Assembly: GCA_019426215.1 (NCBI GenBank)
Contig: CM033401.1
Location: forward strand, 20,341,134-20,405,133
Length of the DNA: 64,000 bases
Direction: 5' to 3'
Source of the DNA: Buddleja alternifolia
Taxonomy: Eukaryota > Streptophyta > Magnoliopsida > Lamiales > Scrophulariaceae
Shown here piece after piece: positions 42,315 to 53,950 of this stretch (its first letter is position 1; each line of letters opens with the position of its first letter). The position numbers were made by a program, and so were the translations under genes. The notes under the pieces are model-generated. The model was given only the letters and a program-made list of their open reading frames with translations, searched no databases and was not told where the DNA came from.

Positions 42315-43818
42315 TGTTAGAAAATTTCATGTTAGATGTTTTGATGATGACAAGATAGGATTCTTTGTTAGACCCCAAATTAATGTAAGTTATGTTTTTC
42401 ATAGATTGATGTATAAGCGTTTGAAAGTTGTAATTTATTTTAGGCTTGTAATTTTTATCTTTATAGTTCTTAGACTAAGTCTTAGCGACTGAATCGCTAG
42501 TAGAATTCTAGGTGAATCTATTAGAGAAAAAGTTGAAGACCAGCGTCTGAAGTCTGCCAGAGATAACAATTTTCTGCTTAGCATCCGTCAAACGCTAACA
42601 GACCTCATTTTAGGATTCTTGAATCAAGCGCCCAAATACTCAAGCGACTTATGGCAGATTCACCTGAAATAAATTCTTAAGTCATGAAGGACTTAAATGC
42701 AATCACTCAACGGACATTTATTTCCAACGGGAAATAAATTCAAAATGCATTAAATGCTCGATAAGAGCATTAAATGTGATAAGAAAATATGACTTGTGGA
42801 GAAGCCACCTTTTGACTCAGACTGTCAGAATTATTCAGAGATTAAAACTGCTCCCGTCCAATCGGCCCCAGCAGATTTTCAGGAATGTCAGAGTTTAGGT
42901 ATATTCACTCGCTGGGTAAATGACACGCGCCTGCATGTGTCTAACGTACAGATCCCAAGAAATTATCTATGAATACCTTACCCCAACAAACACCATATAC
43001 ACATACGTACGAAAAAGAGATTATTGCAAAATATTCACGTACTCTTGCTGTGAAAAAGCTTTGAAACCCCATAGCCAAAAATCATCTAAGCTTTTTATCC
43101 ACATTCCAGACAGTCAAAAATATCTCAAACATCTTCCAAAGAAGAAATCCAAATTCAGTTGAGATATTCCAAGTTGTTTGATCTTTCCAAAACCAAACGA
43201 AACCCTGAGTGATAAACCTCAACCTTTCATCTGAGTGAGAAAAGTTGTTGTACCCTTTCAGGCATTATTTCTGAGTGAGAGAAGCTTGAAGAAGACGATC
43301 TTCATTGGTGCTGAAGTCTATGTGATCAAGGAGCCCAAGATCATTTTCACCTGTTACTATTGTGTAGAAGATTTTGTGTGAATTCTTTGATTATCATCAT
43401 AGTAAATTCCTCCAAGTGAAAAAGGAGAAGAAGGACGTAGTTGGGATTACATCACCTAGTGAACCTTACAAATATTGTGTCATTTACTTTATTGTCTTAT
43501 TATTACTATCATTGCATCAATTACCTTTGAAAAAGACAAGTCAAAGTAATCAGCGATTAAATTAACCAATAGAGCGCTAAAACTCCTTGTCGCTGTGCTA
43601 ACCCTGATTAAGCGATCTAAGTGTTGTCCTACTTTGGTAAACAGCTAAAATCACTAAGTCTAAGTTAACTTTACCTGAAGCGTTTGACCCAAGCGCTCAG
43701 TATTCCAAACTTTCAAAACCTTTAAGTGATACGAAATTTTTGAAGTCTAAAAAGACTTCAGGGTCTATTCAACCCCCCTCCCCCTTTAGACCTTTTCGTA
43801 TGCCACTTGGGACCACCA
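42315..43818 (+). repeat. 5' LTR of element E (1504 bp)
   Basis: TGTTAGAAAATTTCATGTTA at the start and GGGACCACCA at the end, with the primer site two bases further on. It matches the LTRs of D, F/G and the solo LTR in order of words, such as CTCCTTGGTCACACAG-like (complement) and TTCAGGGTCTATTCAACCCC near the end. It carries no minisatellite. Confidence 0.93.
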
Positions 43819-43820
43819 AG

Positions 43821-43832
43821 TGGTATCAGAGC
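43821..43832 (+). promoter_or_regulatory. primer binding site of element E
   Basis: TGGTATCAGAGC, exact, followed by AGTTGAAG. The complement of this block occurs in C and F. Confidence 0.95.
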
Positions 43833-43930
43833 AGTTGAAGTAGAAACCTAAACGTTTCAAGTGTAACTTCTTGTTTAGATCCATTTTTCTAAACTTAATC
43901 TCTTGAAATTCCTTTTAAAAACATATCATT

Positions 43931-46122
43931 ATGGCTTTTAATAAAATGCCTAAGCTGGTAGAATCAAATTATGATTCATGGAAACTTAGAGCATTCGCAT
44001 ATTTATGTTCATGCGATAATGAAATGTGTGATGTAATTACAGATGCCCCCATTCAGATTATGAAAGTCATTACTCGAGCCCCTGGAGCAGATGAGGCTAC
44101 TCCAGATGGTTATGTTGAGAAACCTAAGTTAGAATGGACGCCAGAAGATCGGAAAAGAGCAAATCTGGATAATGTTGGATGAAGTGCACTTTACTGATGC
44201 ATTGTTCAACAAGATCAAACAATGTAAAACATCCAAAGAAATATGGGACAAGTTGGCCATTGTGTGCGAAGGATCAACACAAATGAAGGAGAATAAGCTC
44301 TCCATAGCCATGCAAAGATTCGAGCATTTCAAAATACAGTCCAATGAGACGCTAGAACAATAATCTTGCTCATCACCGAGTTAGCGTCACTAGACAAGGA
44401 ATTGACCAACAAGGAAATGGTCAATAAGATTTTCAGAAGTCTTCCAAGTAAATACTTGATCAAGACAGTTGCTATGAGAGAATCACAAACTTTGGAGACG
44501 CTCACTCCAGAACATGTGTTTTCAGAGTTAAAGGCATTCGAATTCGAGTTAGGAGAAGTCAGCGATATAAATACTTCAGTAACCGAATCAGGAGCGCTAA
44601 TCGCTATAACCAAAAACAAGGGCAAAGTGGTCAATGAGGTTAAGCCAGTGGAATCAGATGAAGAAATGGAAATGGCCTTATTAGTTAAGAAATTCAAGAT
44701 ATTTCTGAGATATGAAAAGAGAAATCCTATTGGACAAACTTCATTTCAAACTCCGCCGCCTGCACCAGCGACCCAGTATCAAGCGCCAGTGTACTCGGCA
44801 CCTCAATTAGTAGCACCAGTTCCATATCAAGCGCCTCCATCGCCTACTCAGAATCTCTCAGCGCCAATAGTTTCAAAGCGATTAACCACCGAACAAAAAA
44901 TGAAAACTAATTTGTGCTATAATTGCAGGAAACCAGGGCACTACCAGGTAAATTGCCCTTATCCGAATGTGTCTAAGCCCACAAGGCAGGACTATACCGA
45001 TAGAAACCAATTCAGGAACAACCTTCACCAACAAGGTTTGTTAGCGGAATCTGAACCATTCTCCGCACCTGAAGAGGACTTCGAGTCGTCAAATGAAAGT
45101 AGTGATGAAGAGCCTACAAGCGACTCAGCGTTGATTTGTCTCATGGCAAGAGATGATGAAGCGTCTGACAACTCGCTACCACCACCAATGAATTATCACA
45201 TCCTCTTTCATATGATGAATTACTTGACAAAGTCAATGAGTATTATAAAGATTGTCAAGATGCCTCCAAATTATATCAAAATCACTTCGCTATCATTCCA
45301 TCGCTCAAAAATGATAATGTAACGCTCAAAGCTGAGTTGCAAGTTCAGCAACAAAGCATTGATAAGAACAAATCACTTGAGAGTGAAGTTATTCAATTAA
45401 AAAGCGATCTTGATATAATAGTCAAGAGAGAAGCTGATTTGATCGCTAGACTTGCTAAATCAGAGCAGCTTGTCTCATCATTATCAAAAGCTTCTAGAAA
45501 GTTAGATAATGTGACTGAAGTAACTAGACTATTTGGTGAAAAGACCGGTTCAGGATGTAATAAATTCGGTAAACAACCAAATAAATCTAATGTTACGGCA
45601 AATAACAAAGGAAAGGGTATTACCTTTGTTGAGAAAAGTTCACAAAGCCAAAAGCTGAATGAACCTAGCGACATAGGTACGAGGCCAAATGAGAAAGCCA
45701 AAGCTGACTCAGGCAAGGGTAAGGTTAAAGCAAATGATCCACAAAGACAGGCTCATCCAAAAGCTCAAAAAGCTAAGGATAAGTCTAATCACTGTGAATT
45801 AAGCGCTAAGCGCCCAGCACCAAAAGTGCAACCCAAGCCAGCGCCAAGGAAATACCAACGTCAATATCCAAGACAGTCAAGATCATATTACCGATATTAT
45901 GATAACTATGATTATTACTATAATCAAGGATATTATTATACGCCCAAAAAGCACACACAAAAGAAGGTGAACAAAAAGCACACACCACAAGATGTGAAAC
46001 CCAAAAAGGCCAGTATTCCTACAATGAAGACTAGGCAGATATGGGTTCCTAAAGTTTTAATTCAAAACAAAGTTACTAACATTGAAGGACCCAAAAGCAC
46101 ATGGGTACCTAAGAAGAATTAG
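43931..46122 (+). pseudogene. SIRE-type gag with zinc knuckle and basic tail (element E)
   Basis: ATG at 43931 starts MAFNKMPKLVESNYDSW. A stop after LDNVG (about 44182; TGA where C has CGA) and a deletion of some 18 bp follow. Two further frames hold TSKEIWDKLAIVCEGS and ENKLSIAMQRFE, then RSLPSKYLIKTVAMRES and the knuckle CYNCRKPGHYQVNCPYP (CCHC complete). After a frameshift near 45180 comes a coiled-coil (SLESEVIQLKSDL, about 45330-45500), a very basic Lys-rich part, and a Tyr-rich stretch (SYYRYYDNYDYYY) ending KSTWVPKKN. Gag packages RNA. The basic and Tyr-rich tail is typical of SIRE-type elements and is missing in C. Confidence 0.88.
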
Positions 46123-46136
46123 AACTATCCTTAATG

Positions 46137-46553
46137 TAGGTACCTAGAGCCAGCACAGATACTTCAGTTTGGTATTTCGATAGCGGGTCATCAAGGCACA
46201 TGACTGGATCAAAGAATCTTCTAGTCAACTATCGAGCTACTAACGATCCTCAAGTTATATTCGGTGACAACTCTAAAGGTAAAACCAAAGGTATATGTAT
46301 CATGCATAGGGGGAACATCATGATTAATGATGTATATTATGTTGAGGGTCTTAAGCATAATCTGTTAAGCATAAGTCAATTTTGTGATAAAGGCTTTGAT
46401 GTAAAATTTTCAAGCGACTTTTGCTATGTTAACGACGCTTAGACTAATTCTATTAAACTTAGAGGAAAAAGAACAAATAATGTATATTTAGTAGATTGGG
46501 ATTCTACATTTGATAACAACCCCACATGGTTTGTTGCTAAAAGTCAAAATGAA
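46137..46553 (+). pseudogene. aspartic protease (element E)
   Basis: VPRASTDTSVWYFDSGSSRH, then MTGSKNLLVNYRATNDPQVI and FGDNSKGKTKGI; Asp-Ser-Gly is kept. A TAG stop at 46440 (NDA-stop-TNS) interrupts; the homologous codon is AAG in C (Lys). The frame continues with RGKRTNNVYLVDWDSTFDNN to the pre-integrase domain. It follows gag by 15 bp without a visible ATG, as expected for a polyprotein. Confidence 0.87.
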
Positions 46554-47894
46554 TTGGGTTGGTTATGGCATAGAAAAATGAATCACCTCAACTTCAAGGC
46601 AATCTCTCAATTAATATCTCTAAATCTTGTAGAGGGATTACCTAAAGGTTCCTTTCAAAAGAATCACTTATGTGATGCATGTCAAATGGGTAAACAAGTT
46701 AAATCATCTTTTAAGAAGAAACCATGTCTATCTACTTCTAGAGTTCTTGAGCTATTGCATCTAGATTTGTTTGGTCCAATTCAAATCATGAGTGTTAGTG
46801 GTAAAAAGTACTCGCTAGTAATAGTTGAGGATTTCTCTCGCTATACATGGGTAGAATTTCTAGCGACCAAAGATGAAACTAGTGTCAAGCTCACATCGCT
46901 AATTCGTCAATTACAAACGTCAAAAGATTTAAAGGTGACAAGAATTAGAAGTGATAGAGGAACTGAATTTACTAACCAATTTGTTGAGAAGTTTTGTATA
47001 GATCTTGGAACACTTCATGAGTATTTTGCTCCTAGAACACCTCAACAGAATGGAGTTGCTGAGCGACGGAACAGAACGCTTAAAGAAGCCGCGAGGACGA
47101 TGCTTGCAGAGTCTAAGTTGCCTCAAAATTCTTGGGCCGGAGCCATCAATACAGCTTGCTACACTCAGAACTGGTGTATGATCAACAAGCAACATGAGAA
47201 GACTCCATATGAGTTGTGGAAGGGACGTAAGCCTAACGTTTCATACTTTCATGTTTTTGGTTCAAAATGTTTCATTCATAATAATGGATCCCACAGCCTT
47301 AAGACTTTTGATCCTAAAGCGGATGAGGGAATCTTTCTAGGCTATGCCAAGAATGGAAAGAGTTTTCGCATCCTAAATAAGATCAAGTCAAAAGTTGAAG
47401 AATCCATTCATGTTGTGTTTGATGATGCTAACCAAGAACCGAATGAGGTTAATATTGATGATGTAGGGATTGAAGATCTTGCCCAACAAGCGTCCCAAAT
47501 CAATCTTAGTGATGATGAGATCTTTGTGCCTCTTCCTAAAGTGACTCGTGAGGTTACTATTGAGGATAATGTTAGAAACGCTAATGATCATGAAGAGAAT
47601 GATCATCAAGAGCAAATTGGAATTGTGAATAATGCAGCGACTTCACAAGAGACAAATGAGGATCAAGCGACTGACAACCAAGAATGTCTCAACCCGTTCC
47701 AACCAGATCGTAAATGGTTTAGAGACCATCCACCCGAGTTAGTAATTGGAGATATGGAAGCACCTGTTAGAACTAGGTCTGCTACTATAAATGAGGCCAT
47801 GTTTGCAAGTTTTCTATCTCAAATGGAACCAAAGAAAGTGGATGAAGCTCTTAGCAATTCAAGTTGGGTAGAAGCAATGCAAGAAGAGCTTTAA
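46554..47894 (+). CDS. pre-integrase domain, integrase and pol linker (element E)
   Basis: A 446-residue frame: GWLWHRKMNHLNF (HHCC His half), CDACQMGKQVKSSF (Cys half), then the integrase core with LHLDLFGPIQI (first Asp, about residue 73), TRIRSDRGTEFTNQF (second Asp) and PQQNGVAERRNRTL (catalytic Glu). The C-terminal part has KTPYELWKGRKP and VFGSKCFIHNNG. The acidic linker follows, ending WVEAMQEEL. All three catalytic acids are present, so the domain could be active in isolation. One inserted T at about 47892 ends it before the reverse transcriptase. Confidence 0.9.
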   Translation: MGWLWHRKMNHLNFKAISQLISLNLVEGLPKGSFQKNHLCDACQMGKQVKSSFKKKPCLSTSRVLELLHLDLFGPIQIMSVSGKKYSLVIVEDFSRYTWVEFLATKDETSVKLTSLIRQLQTSKDLKVTRIRSDRGTEFTNQFVEKFCIDLGTLHEYFAPRTPQQNGVAERRNRTLKEAARTMLAESKLPQNSWAGAINTACYTQNWCMINKQHEKTPYELWKGRKPNVSYFHVFGSKCFIHNNGSHSLKTFDPKADEGIFLGYAKNGKSFRILNKIKSKVEESIHVVFDDANQEPNEVNIDDVGIEDLAQQASQINLSDDEIFVPLPKVTREVTIEDNVRNANDHEENDHQEQIGIVNNAATSQETNEDQATDNQECLNPFQPDRKWFRDHPPELVIGDMEAPVRTRSATINEAMFASFLSQMEPKKVDEALSNSSWVEAMQEEL

Positions 47895-48975
47895 CCAATT
47901 TGAGAGAAATAAGGTTTGGACGCTAGTACCAAGGCCAACTCACCAAGGAGTTATTAGAACTAGATGGGTTTTTAGGAACAAAATGGACGAAGATGGCATT
48001 GTTATAAGAAACAACACTAGATTAGTCACTCAGGGTCATTGTCAAGAGGAAGGTATTGATTTCGATGAAACTTATGCTCCGGTAGCCCGTCTTGAAGCGA
48101 TTAGAATGTTTCTAGTGTTTGCCGCATTTAACAAGTTCACAGTGTATCAAATGGACGTAAAGAGTGCTTTCTTGAATGGTAAACTCCAAGAAGAAGTCTA
48201 TGTGGAGCAATCTCCAGGATTCATCAACAACCATGGCAAAAGTATGGTCTACAAATTGGATAAGGCACTCTATGGCCTTAAACAAGCACCAAGAGCATGG
48301 TATGACACTCTTTCTATCTTCCTTATTGGTAAAGGCTTTTCAAAAGGCAGCGTTGACACAACGTTATTTAAAATTACTCATAATGAAGATATTCTTTTAG
48401 TCCAAATTTACGTTGATGATATTATATTTGGTTCTACTAACAAGCGATTGTGTGAGAAATTTTCGACAATGATGCAAGATCAATTTGAAATGAGCATGAT
48501 GGGTGAATTAACTTTCTTCTTAGGATTACAAGTTAAACAACTCCCTGATGGAATTTTCATAAACCAAGCTAAATACACGAAAGATATGATTAAGATATTT
48601 GGTATGGAAAATGCATCATCTTCAAAAATTCCAATGAGCCAAACGCTTAAGTTAGATAAAGATGAAAGCGGGAAGAAAATTGATATCACTAATTATAGAG
48701 GTATCATTGGATCACTTCTTTATCTTACTGCTAGTAGACCTGATATTATGTTTTCGGTATGCATGTGTGCACGCTTTCAAGCTGACCCTAGAGAATCACA
48801 CTTGAATGCTACCAAGAGAATCCTTAAACACCTAAAAGGCACACAAAATGTGGGCTTATGGTATCCAAGAGACTCTCCTTTTGAACTAATTGGTTATTCA
48901 GACGCAGATTTTGCAGGATGCAAAATAGATAGAAAAAGTACAAGTGGTACATGTCAATTTCTAGTGATAGACTAG
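47895..48975 (+). CDS. reverse transcriptase and start of RNase H (element E)
   Basis: The open frame from about 47983 carries [74 protein letters not shown] (catalytic Asp pair) and [19 protein letters not shown]. The connection (LLYLTASRPDIMFSVCM) and RNase H start (YSDADFAGCKIDRKSTSGTC) follow. It is the least damaged reverse transcriptase of the S family here. It ends at 48975 through loss of one G near 48966. Confidence 0.93.
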
Positions 48976-49355
48976 TTTTGTAGCATAGTAAGAAACAACA
49001 ATCCATAGCGACTTCTACCGCTGAGGCAGAATATGTGGCCGCTGGAAGCTGTTGTGCACAAATCCTTTGGATGAGGCGACAACTTAGAGATTATGGAACA
49101 ATCCTAGTTCCTACCCCAATCCATTGTGATAACCAAAGCGCTTTAGCTATGACCCAAAACCTTGTTCTCCACTCTAGAACTAAACACATTGACATTAGAT
49201 ACCATTTCTTGCGTGACCATGTTCAAAAGAAAGATATCTCCATGCACTTCATTGGTACAGACAAACAATTGGCAGATATCTTCACCAAAGCGCTCAATGA
49301 ACAACGCTTTCTCACTTTAAGAAGTGAATTAGGTATGATCGATTTAAACGCTTAA
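48976..49355 (+). pseudogene. RNase H, C-terminal part (element E)
   Basis: After the frame break the reading resumes with STAEAEYMAAGSCCAQIL (a near match to TAEAEYVAAGSC in C), HCDNQSALAMTQNLVL, SRTKHIDIRYHFLRDHV and KQLADIFTKALNE, ending GMIDLNA and a TAA at 49355. Together with the frame upstream this is a complete RNase H. pol ends here, as in D. Confidence 0.92.
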
Positions 49356-50233
49356 ATCATTTGAGCATCATTCTTTTATAGGCATACGCTTTAGGGGGAA
49401 TCCATGTTATATATACATCTAAAGCGTCTTTCAAAATTGAAACGAGTTATCAATTTTAGGGGGAACTTTAAAATTGTACTTATAACAATTCATAAGCGAC
49501 TATGATCAAAAATAATTTTAAAATATATGCATTGATCACTAGCGCTTATCTACTCTATATATGACAAAATCAATCTCTAACAAAATTCTTTTGCAAATTC
49601 AAGCGATTGATTATTTTCAAAATTAAAAATATTTCAAAAAAAGACTTTAGTGTTAAAGAATATTCCCGCTCTAACGCTAAGTATTTTGTTAAATTTCATG
49701 CATAGTTTTCTCCGGTGAAAGAAACGTGTGGATAAGTACAAAAGATTACATTTGATACTACCCACACGTGCCTATCAAATCAAATTGACTGACGGTTAAA
49801 AGACTTTTATCTGCAACCGAGACAGTTCAGGTCTGCATGAGTCTGCTTACGTGTCAATACATAATCAGGCGCGTGCATCTCACTTGAAAATTTCAAATCT
49901 TTTCAAACGTCTTTTGATTAATTTGGTAATTACGGATCCCAAAATTTCGCCTTTTTGATAACTGTTAAATTAAATTTTATAGCACTTTTTGCATCCGGAT
50001 ACTCCTAAACCATTTCAGATTTGAATCCTTTCAAATTTCAAACTCCCTGACCTTACACGTGTCAGAATCATAGTCTTTGAGGAGTCTAATTCTTGCCTCT
50101 ATTTAAACCTTTCAAGGTTTTTACAGCCAAACTTTATCTTTTTTTAAAATCTCTCTGCTGTAAAAATCCTTCGTCTCTCTCAAAAGGCAAACTTCTTTCT
50201 CTCTCCTTCAAAGCTTCAATTTTTTTTTCAGCA
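49356..50233 (+). promoter_or_regulatory. pol-ORF2 spacer with G-box-like motifs and AT box (element E)
   Basis: 878 bp without a frame. Two AGGGGGAA words (49394, 49461) occur here, and their complement in F. Further on are CACACGTGCC (49762), TTACGTGTC (49849) and ACACGTGTC (50055), then CTATTTAAAC (50098) as an AT box. A CT-rich leader follows (50190-50210), and TTTTTTTTCAG directly before the ORF2 ATG looks like a splice acceptor. The order is shared with D. A role as internal promoter or splice region is inference. Confidence 0.5.
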
Positions 50234-51277
50234 ATGGCACCCAAAGCTTCAAAATCAACCAAATCATCGAAAAAGTCTTCCAAGACTGCTGCTGAAAAAT
50301 CTTCCCGAGGTGAAAAGGTAGTTACTTGGAACGCCGGTTTTCTCATCAATTGGGATTATTTGTACAACAACCAGAACTTCCCTCTCCAGATGATTCTTCC
50401 ACTTGTCCAAGAGTCTGGTTTAAGAGACATGATTACTGGAGAAGACTGTCTCTATTTCTTCAAAAATGCCCAGATTTCTGAAGACGGAAATTCTATATCC
50501 TGCGTCTTCCCCTTTGCTAAGGAGGTCTTTATTCTCACTCCTTCTTTAATTTCTTCATTATTGGGTCTTCCCAATGAGGGTCCTGAGGTAGAACAAGGCA
50601 ATCTAGGTGATGTTACCAAGATCTGGGACATGGTCAAGAAACCCGATGTTGCTGCTGCATATGAGCCGAATTTCAAGAAGAATGATATGAAGGGCGAATA
50701 CGTTATACTCGCAGACATCTGCTCAAAAATGATCAAATGCAGAAAGGGATTTTTCGATAAAATCACAAATATACAGTATAAGATGATGGTGGCCATCCTG
50801 ACCAAGTTAAAAGTAAATTGGTGTTTATATGTATTTAATCGCTTTAAGGCAGCGATGGCCAAGTCTGTGAATCCCAAGCCTTATGGGATTGTACTTAGTA
50901 GGATTCTTAACGCTAGCGGCTACACTAACTCCGTAGGCAAAAAGATTCCAGCGACTAAATTTTATGGTAAGAAAATGATCGGTGAGCTGCAAAAACCAAG
51001 GAAGAGAGGTGGTGCAGCTGTTCCAAAAGATGAGCGTGAGCGACTTCAAGAAAAAAGAGTTGTTCGCAGCGTTGATGAGGATCAAGCGTCTTCGTCATCA
51101 TCATCCGAGGAGAAAGTGGTGGTCAAGCGACCGAAGAGAAAGATAGTTCTCAAAGTCGCTGAGCCATCCCAGCTAGCGAAGAAACAGAAGCCTAAACAAA
51201 AGAAGAAGCAGAAAGCGCAGCCCAAGAAAAAGCAAAAGATTCCTTCTCTCTCTCCTTCTCCCAAATCTCCTTGTTGA
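50234..51277 (+). pseudogene. S-family ORF2, N-terminal part (element E)
   Basis: The start chosen is the ATG at 50234 (MAPKASKSTKSSKKSS); the frame is open upstream only from a TTG. It shares with D the layout LINWDYLY, SLISSLLGLPNEGP, ILADICSKMIKCRKGFFDKI, KPYGIVLSRILNASGY and a very Lys-rich end (KPKQKKKQKAQPKKKQKIPS). The LLGLPNE motif and general layout are like the 'putative plant transposon protein'/envelope-like frames downstream of pol in plant retroelements. There is no signal peptide or transmembrane segment, so 'envelope' would be a misnomer. It ends with a frame change near 51270. Confidence 0.75.
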
Positions 51278-52658
51278 ATTCTATTATGCCGCCAGAGAAC
51301 GAGACGCTCAGATACTTGTCAAGTTGGAAATCAACTTTCAGACAACTCTCCATAGGCCCGACATGTCCAACTCCCACAAATTTGAAATCTTTGAGCGAAT
51401 AGCCAACCTAGGACTATATAACTTGGAGCGACTTCAATCACGCTTCGACTATATTCGTCGTCCAGTCTTCAATAGAGCTGACCTTGATCTTCAGCACTTC
51501 AACCTTTTTGGTCTCTCAGACGAGTCCTTCTACCCTCTACGCCAAAGCAAGATTGTTTTCAAGAACCCACACATGGGTGATTGGAACAAAAATCCAGATC
51601 AGGAAGATCTTAACAAGATAGGCTATTCAGCTCTTCCTTCCGTTGTCAAGTCTCCCCAGAACACTCTCTCTCCAAATTCACTGAAATTATGGAAAGACAA
51701 AGGACCGCTAGTCGCGGAGCGCCCAAATCCTGTCAACTCTTGGATAAAAGATGAAGCCAGAGAGTATCTCGCTAGATTATTTGCGGAAGACTATGATGAG
51801 GAAGTAGAACACTTTGAAAAGTTTATTGCCGCTACAAAGGATCAGACGAAAGCGGAAAAACTTGGAAAACGTCGGATGATAGAAACAGCGAAGTGGGCCG
51901 AAGAATTTGTTCTTCATTTCTATACAATCGAAGAATTGATAAGATATCCCTTCCTATTTGAATTTGGGATAGAATACAGACGCCGAGGTTATGTTACCTT
52001 CTTGCTCCAGCAGGGTCAGATTATTGCCAGTAATGTTAGCACTGTGCCAAGATATCGCCAACCTATTGAACGCTATATTCGCCAGCAGCTTGCTTTATAC
52101 GCTCAAGGTGGACGCTATGTTATGCATCCCCGTGCCGGATTTTTTCAACGAATCTCCCCTAACCTAAATGAAGATGCTTCATCAAGCAAGCGCCCAATTC
52201 TTCCAGGCTAGAGTCAGATTCGTGTGGACGTCTCAAATGAACACGCTGAGTTCGCTGAATTCCACAGAGACATGAGAGCCGTGTTTGAAAATGCCCAAGC
52301 AATGGACATTAATTTCAATCACTTTTCAGGGTGTTATAACTTCAGAGGATATACTCTTCACCCAGTGCTCTACAGTCAATCCAACATTCAAGTGGCCAAG
52401 ATGATATCGCTTATTCGACCAGTGGACCAAGAAGCAGCTCAAGCGCTCATGGCGTTGATTTTGGACTATCTTAATCGCTATACTTCAGGGATTGCTTTGC
52501 CGGAAAGTGTGCAACTTACACTAAGTACCGAAGAGTGCGAAGAAGCTATATTCTTTATTCCGCAATCTAGCCTGATTAGTCCAAGGCATGTGTTGGAAGC
52601 CCTTGGCCCTCTCTGGGTCATGGTATTCGTGAACCTTCTCCTCCTATCCAAGTTATAG
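51278..52658 (+). pseudogene. S-family ORF2, middle part (element E)
   Basis: The frame reads ARERDAQILVKLEINFQTTL, and then LHRPDMSNSHKFEIFERI. An open part (51324-52211) rich in aromatic and charged residues follows. A TAG at 52209 and then a continuous second part (52224-52658) keep the same frame. These correspond to D's middle part (PIERYIRQQLALY versus QIEQCLRQELHRL; NFRGYTLHPVL versus SFRGYPLLPSI). The conserved core carries the FRGY motif in both. No catalytic motif is recognised. Confidence 0.72.
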
Positions 52659-53756
52659 AAGAAGAAATCGCTCCTACTGTGGAAGTCGCTCAACAACTTG
52701 AGGATTCCTTGCCAGATCTTTCTAGCGCCACGGTAGTAGAGCCCCCAGCGGTTGATTCTATCTTGGATCAAGCTATTGAAGAAGTGCATGCTGAAATTAC
52801 CCAAGAGCCTGAAGAACCTTTTATCAGAGACAAGACTAAAGGCAAGGCTACAGTTTCAAGTTTTTATGGACTCCTTCCATCTTCAAAGCGTCCTTCTTCA
52901 GATTTAGATTCAGATTCCGACAGTGATCAAGAAGCCAGAGACTTGAGACAGGCAGTCCGAAACTCACTCACCAATATTGAGGGTTCCTGCTCTAAAATCT
53001 TTGAGGCTGCAAATAGGCACATTCGCATAGTGTCGAATACAAGAAGTCATGGTATTGCAAACGCTGCCAATAAAAGCACTGCGGCTGTCATAAAGACAAT
53101 ATCTCCCTTAGTCGCTCAGTCAGTTATCATCTGAATTCAGTCGTCACTTAGCTCAGAGCACTTCGGCCGATGCTGATAGACATATTTCAACCGATGCCGC
53201 CGCTCAGAGTGTCGCTCAACAAGTTGCTCTTCTAGTCGAAGAAGTTAGACTTTTGCGAAGAGATGTCGCTGATCTAAAGAACTCCCTTGATAATGTCAAG
53301 AAGGGGAAAGATAAAGAAAAGACCAAAGCGATCTCCAAGAAGGATAATAAACATTGGCGCTCAATGTTCGAAGAGCTTGTAAGCATTAAGAAGATGCTAT
53401 CAAAGAAGAGAAAGCCAAGGTATTTTCTTGGAAGATACGCGCTTCCAGACATCGACCCCGAGTTCTTAGAAAGTATGGGATTTCCTGCTTATGCTGGAAG
53501 ACTACACCGACCTTTTAAGTGGAGACCGTCAGGTGATCATCAAACAGATATCTATCACGACTTGATTCGTGAGCTTGGTATTCAGCCAAGAGAATGGACA
53601 GAAAGGTTGTTGGAGTTAAATGAAAGCGCCAAACGTCAAAGGCATGATTATGATGAACTCCAACAAACAACGATGATTGACATCGATCGCGTTTTGATGG
53701 AGTTATCGCTAGAAATTCTTCAAGGTGAAGAAAGGGCAAAGCGACAGAGAAAGTGA
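52659..53756 (+). pseudogene. S-family ORF2, C-terminal part (element E)
   Basis: After a frame change near 52660 comes VEVAQQLEDSLPDLS, an acidic Ser/Asp-rich stretch (SDLDSDSDSDQEARDL), then a helix-rich middle. A second frame change near 53135 follows, then the coiled-coil VALLVEEVRLLRRDVADLKN (53217-53290). The conserved tail is IDPEFLESMGFPAYAGRLHR, RELGIQPREWTERLLELNES and MIDIDRVLMELSLEIL, ending AKRQRK at 53756. Element G has the same tail (62787-63170). Confidence 0.78.
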
Positions 53757-53950
53757 CTTGAAAAGTTTTGATGTTTTGTCTTATTTTTTTATATTCTTTC
53801 AGTGTAAAACATATATGCTTTAAATTCTGTCAATGAATGAATGTTTTAACGCTGAAACATCTTGTTGAAGCTAATCTAACTTTAGCTAACATTACTAACT
53901 TTCCAAACGCTAACTTATATCTTTTGGGCTTTTCTTTAAAATAACTCTTA
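53757..53950 (+). other. trailer of element E up to the E/F junction
   Basis: Non-coding. It matches the trailer of G (62520-62700, minus) through TTTCCAAACGCTAACTTAT and TGGGCTTTTCTTTAAAA, and then departs. The polypurine tract and 3' LTR do not follow. The junction lies within some 30 bp of 53950. Confidence 0.65.

Larger units (their letters stand above)
42315..53950 (+). mobile_element. SIRE/Maximus-like copia element E, 3' LTR missing
   Basis: The most complete S-family copy: 5' LTR (42315-43818), primer site, gag, protease, integrase, reverse transcriptase, RNase H, spacer, ORF2 and a short 3' stretch. It ends near 53950, where homology to the end of ORF2's trailer stops and element F begins in opposite orientation. 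It inserted into the protease of H (target GTTGG on the left; the right copy is not in view). Many frame breaks are present, so it is non-autonomous, but every domain can be recognised. Confidence 0.92.
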
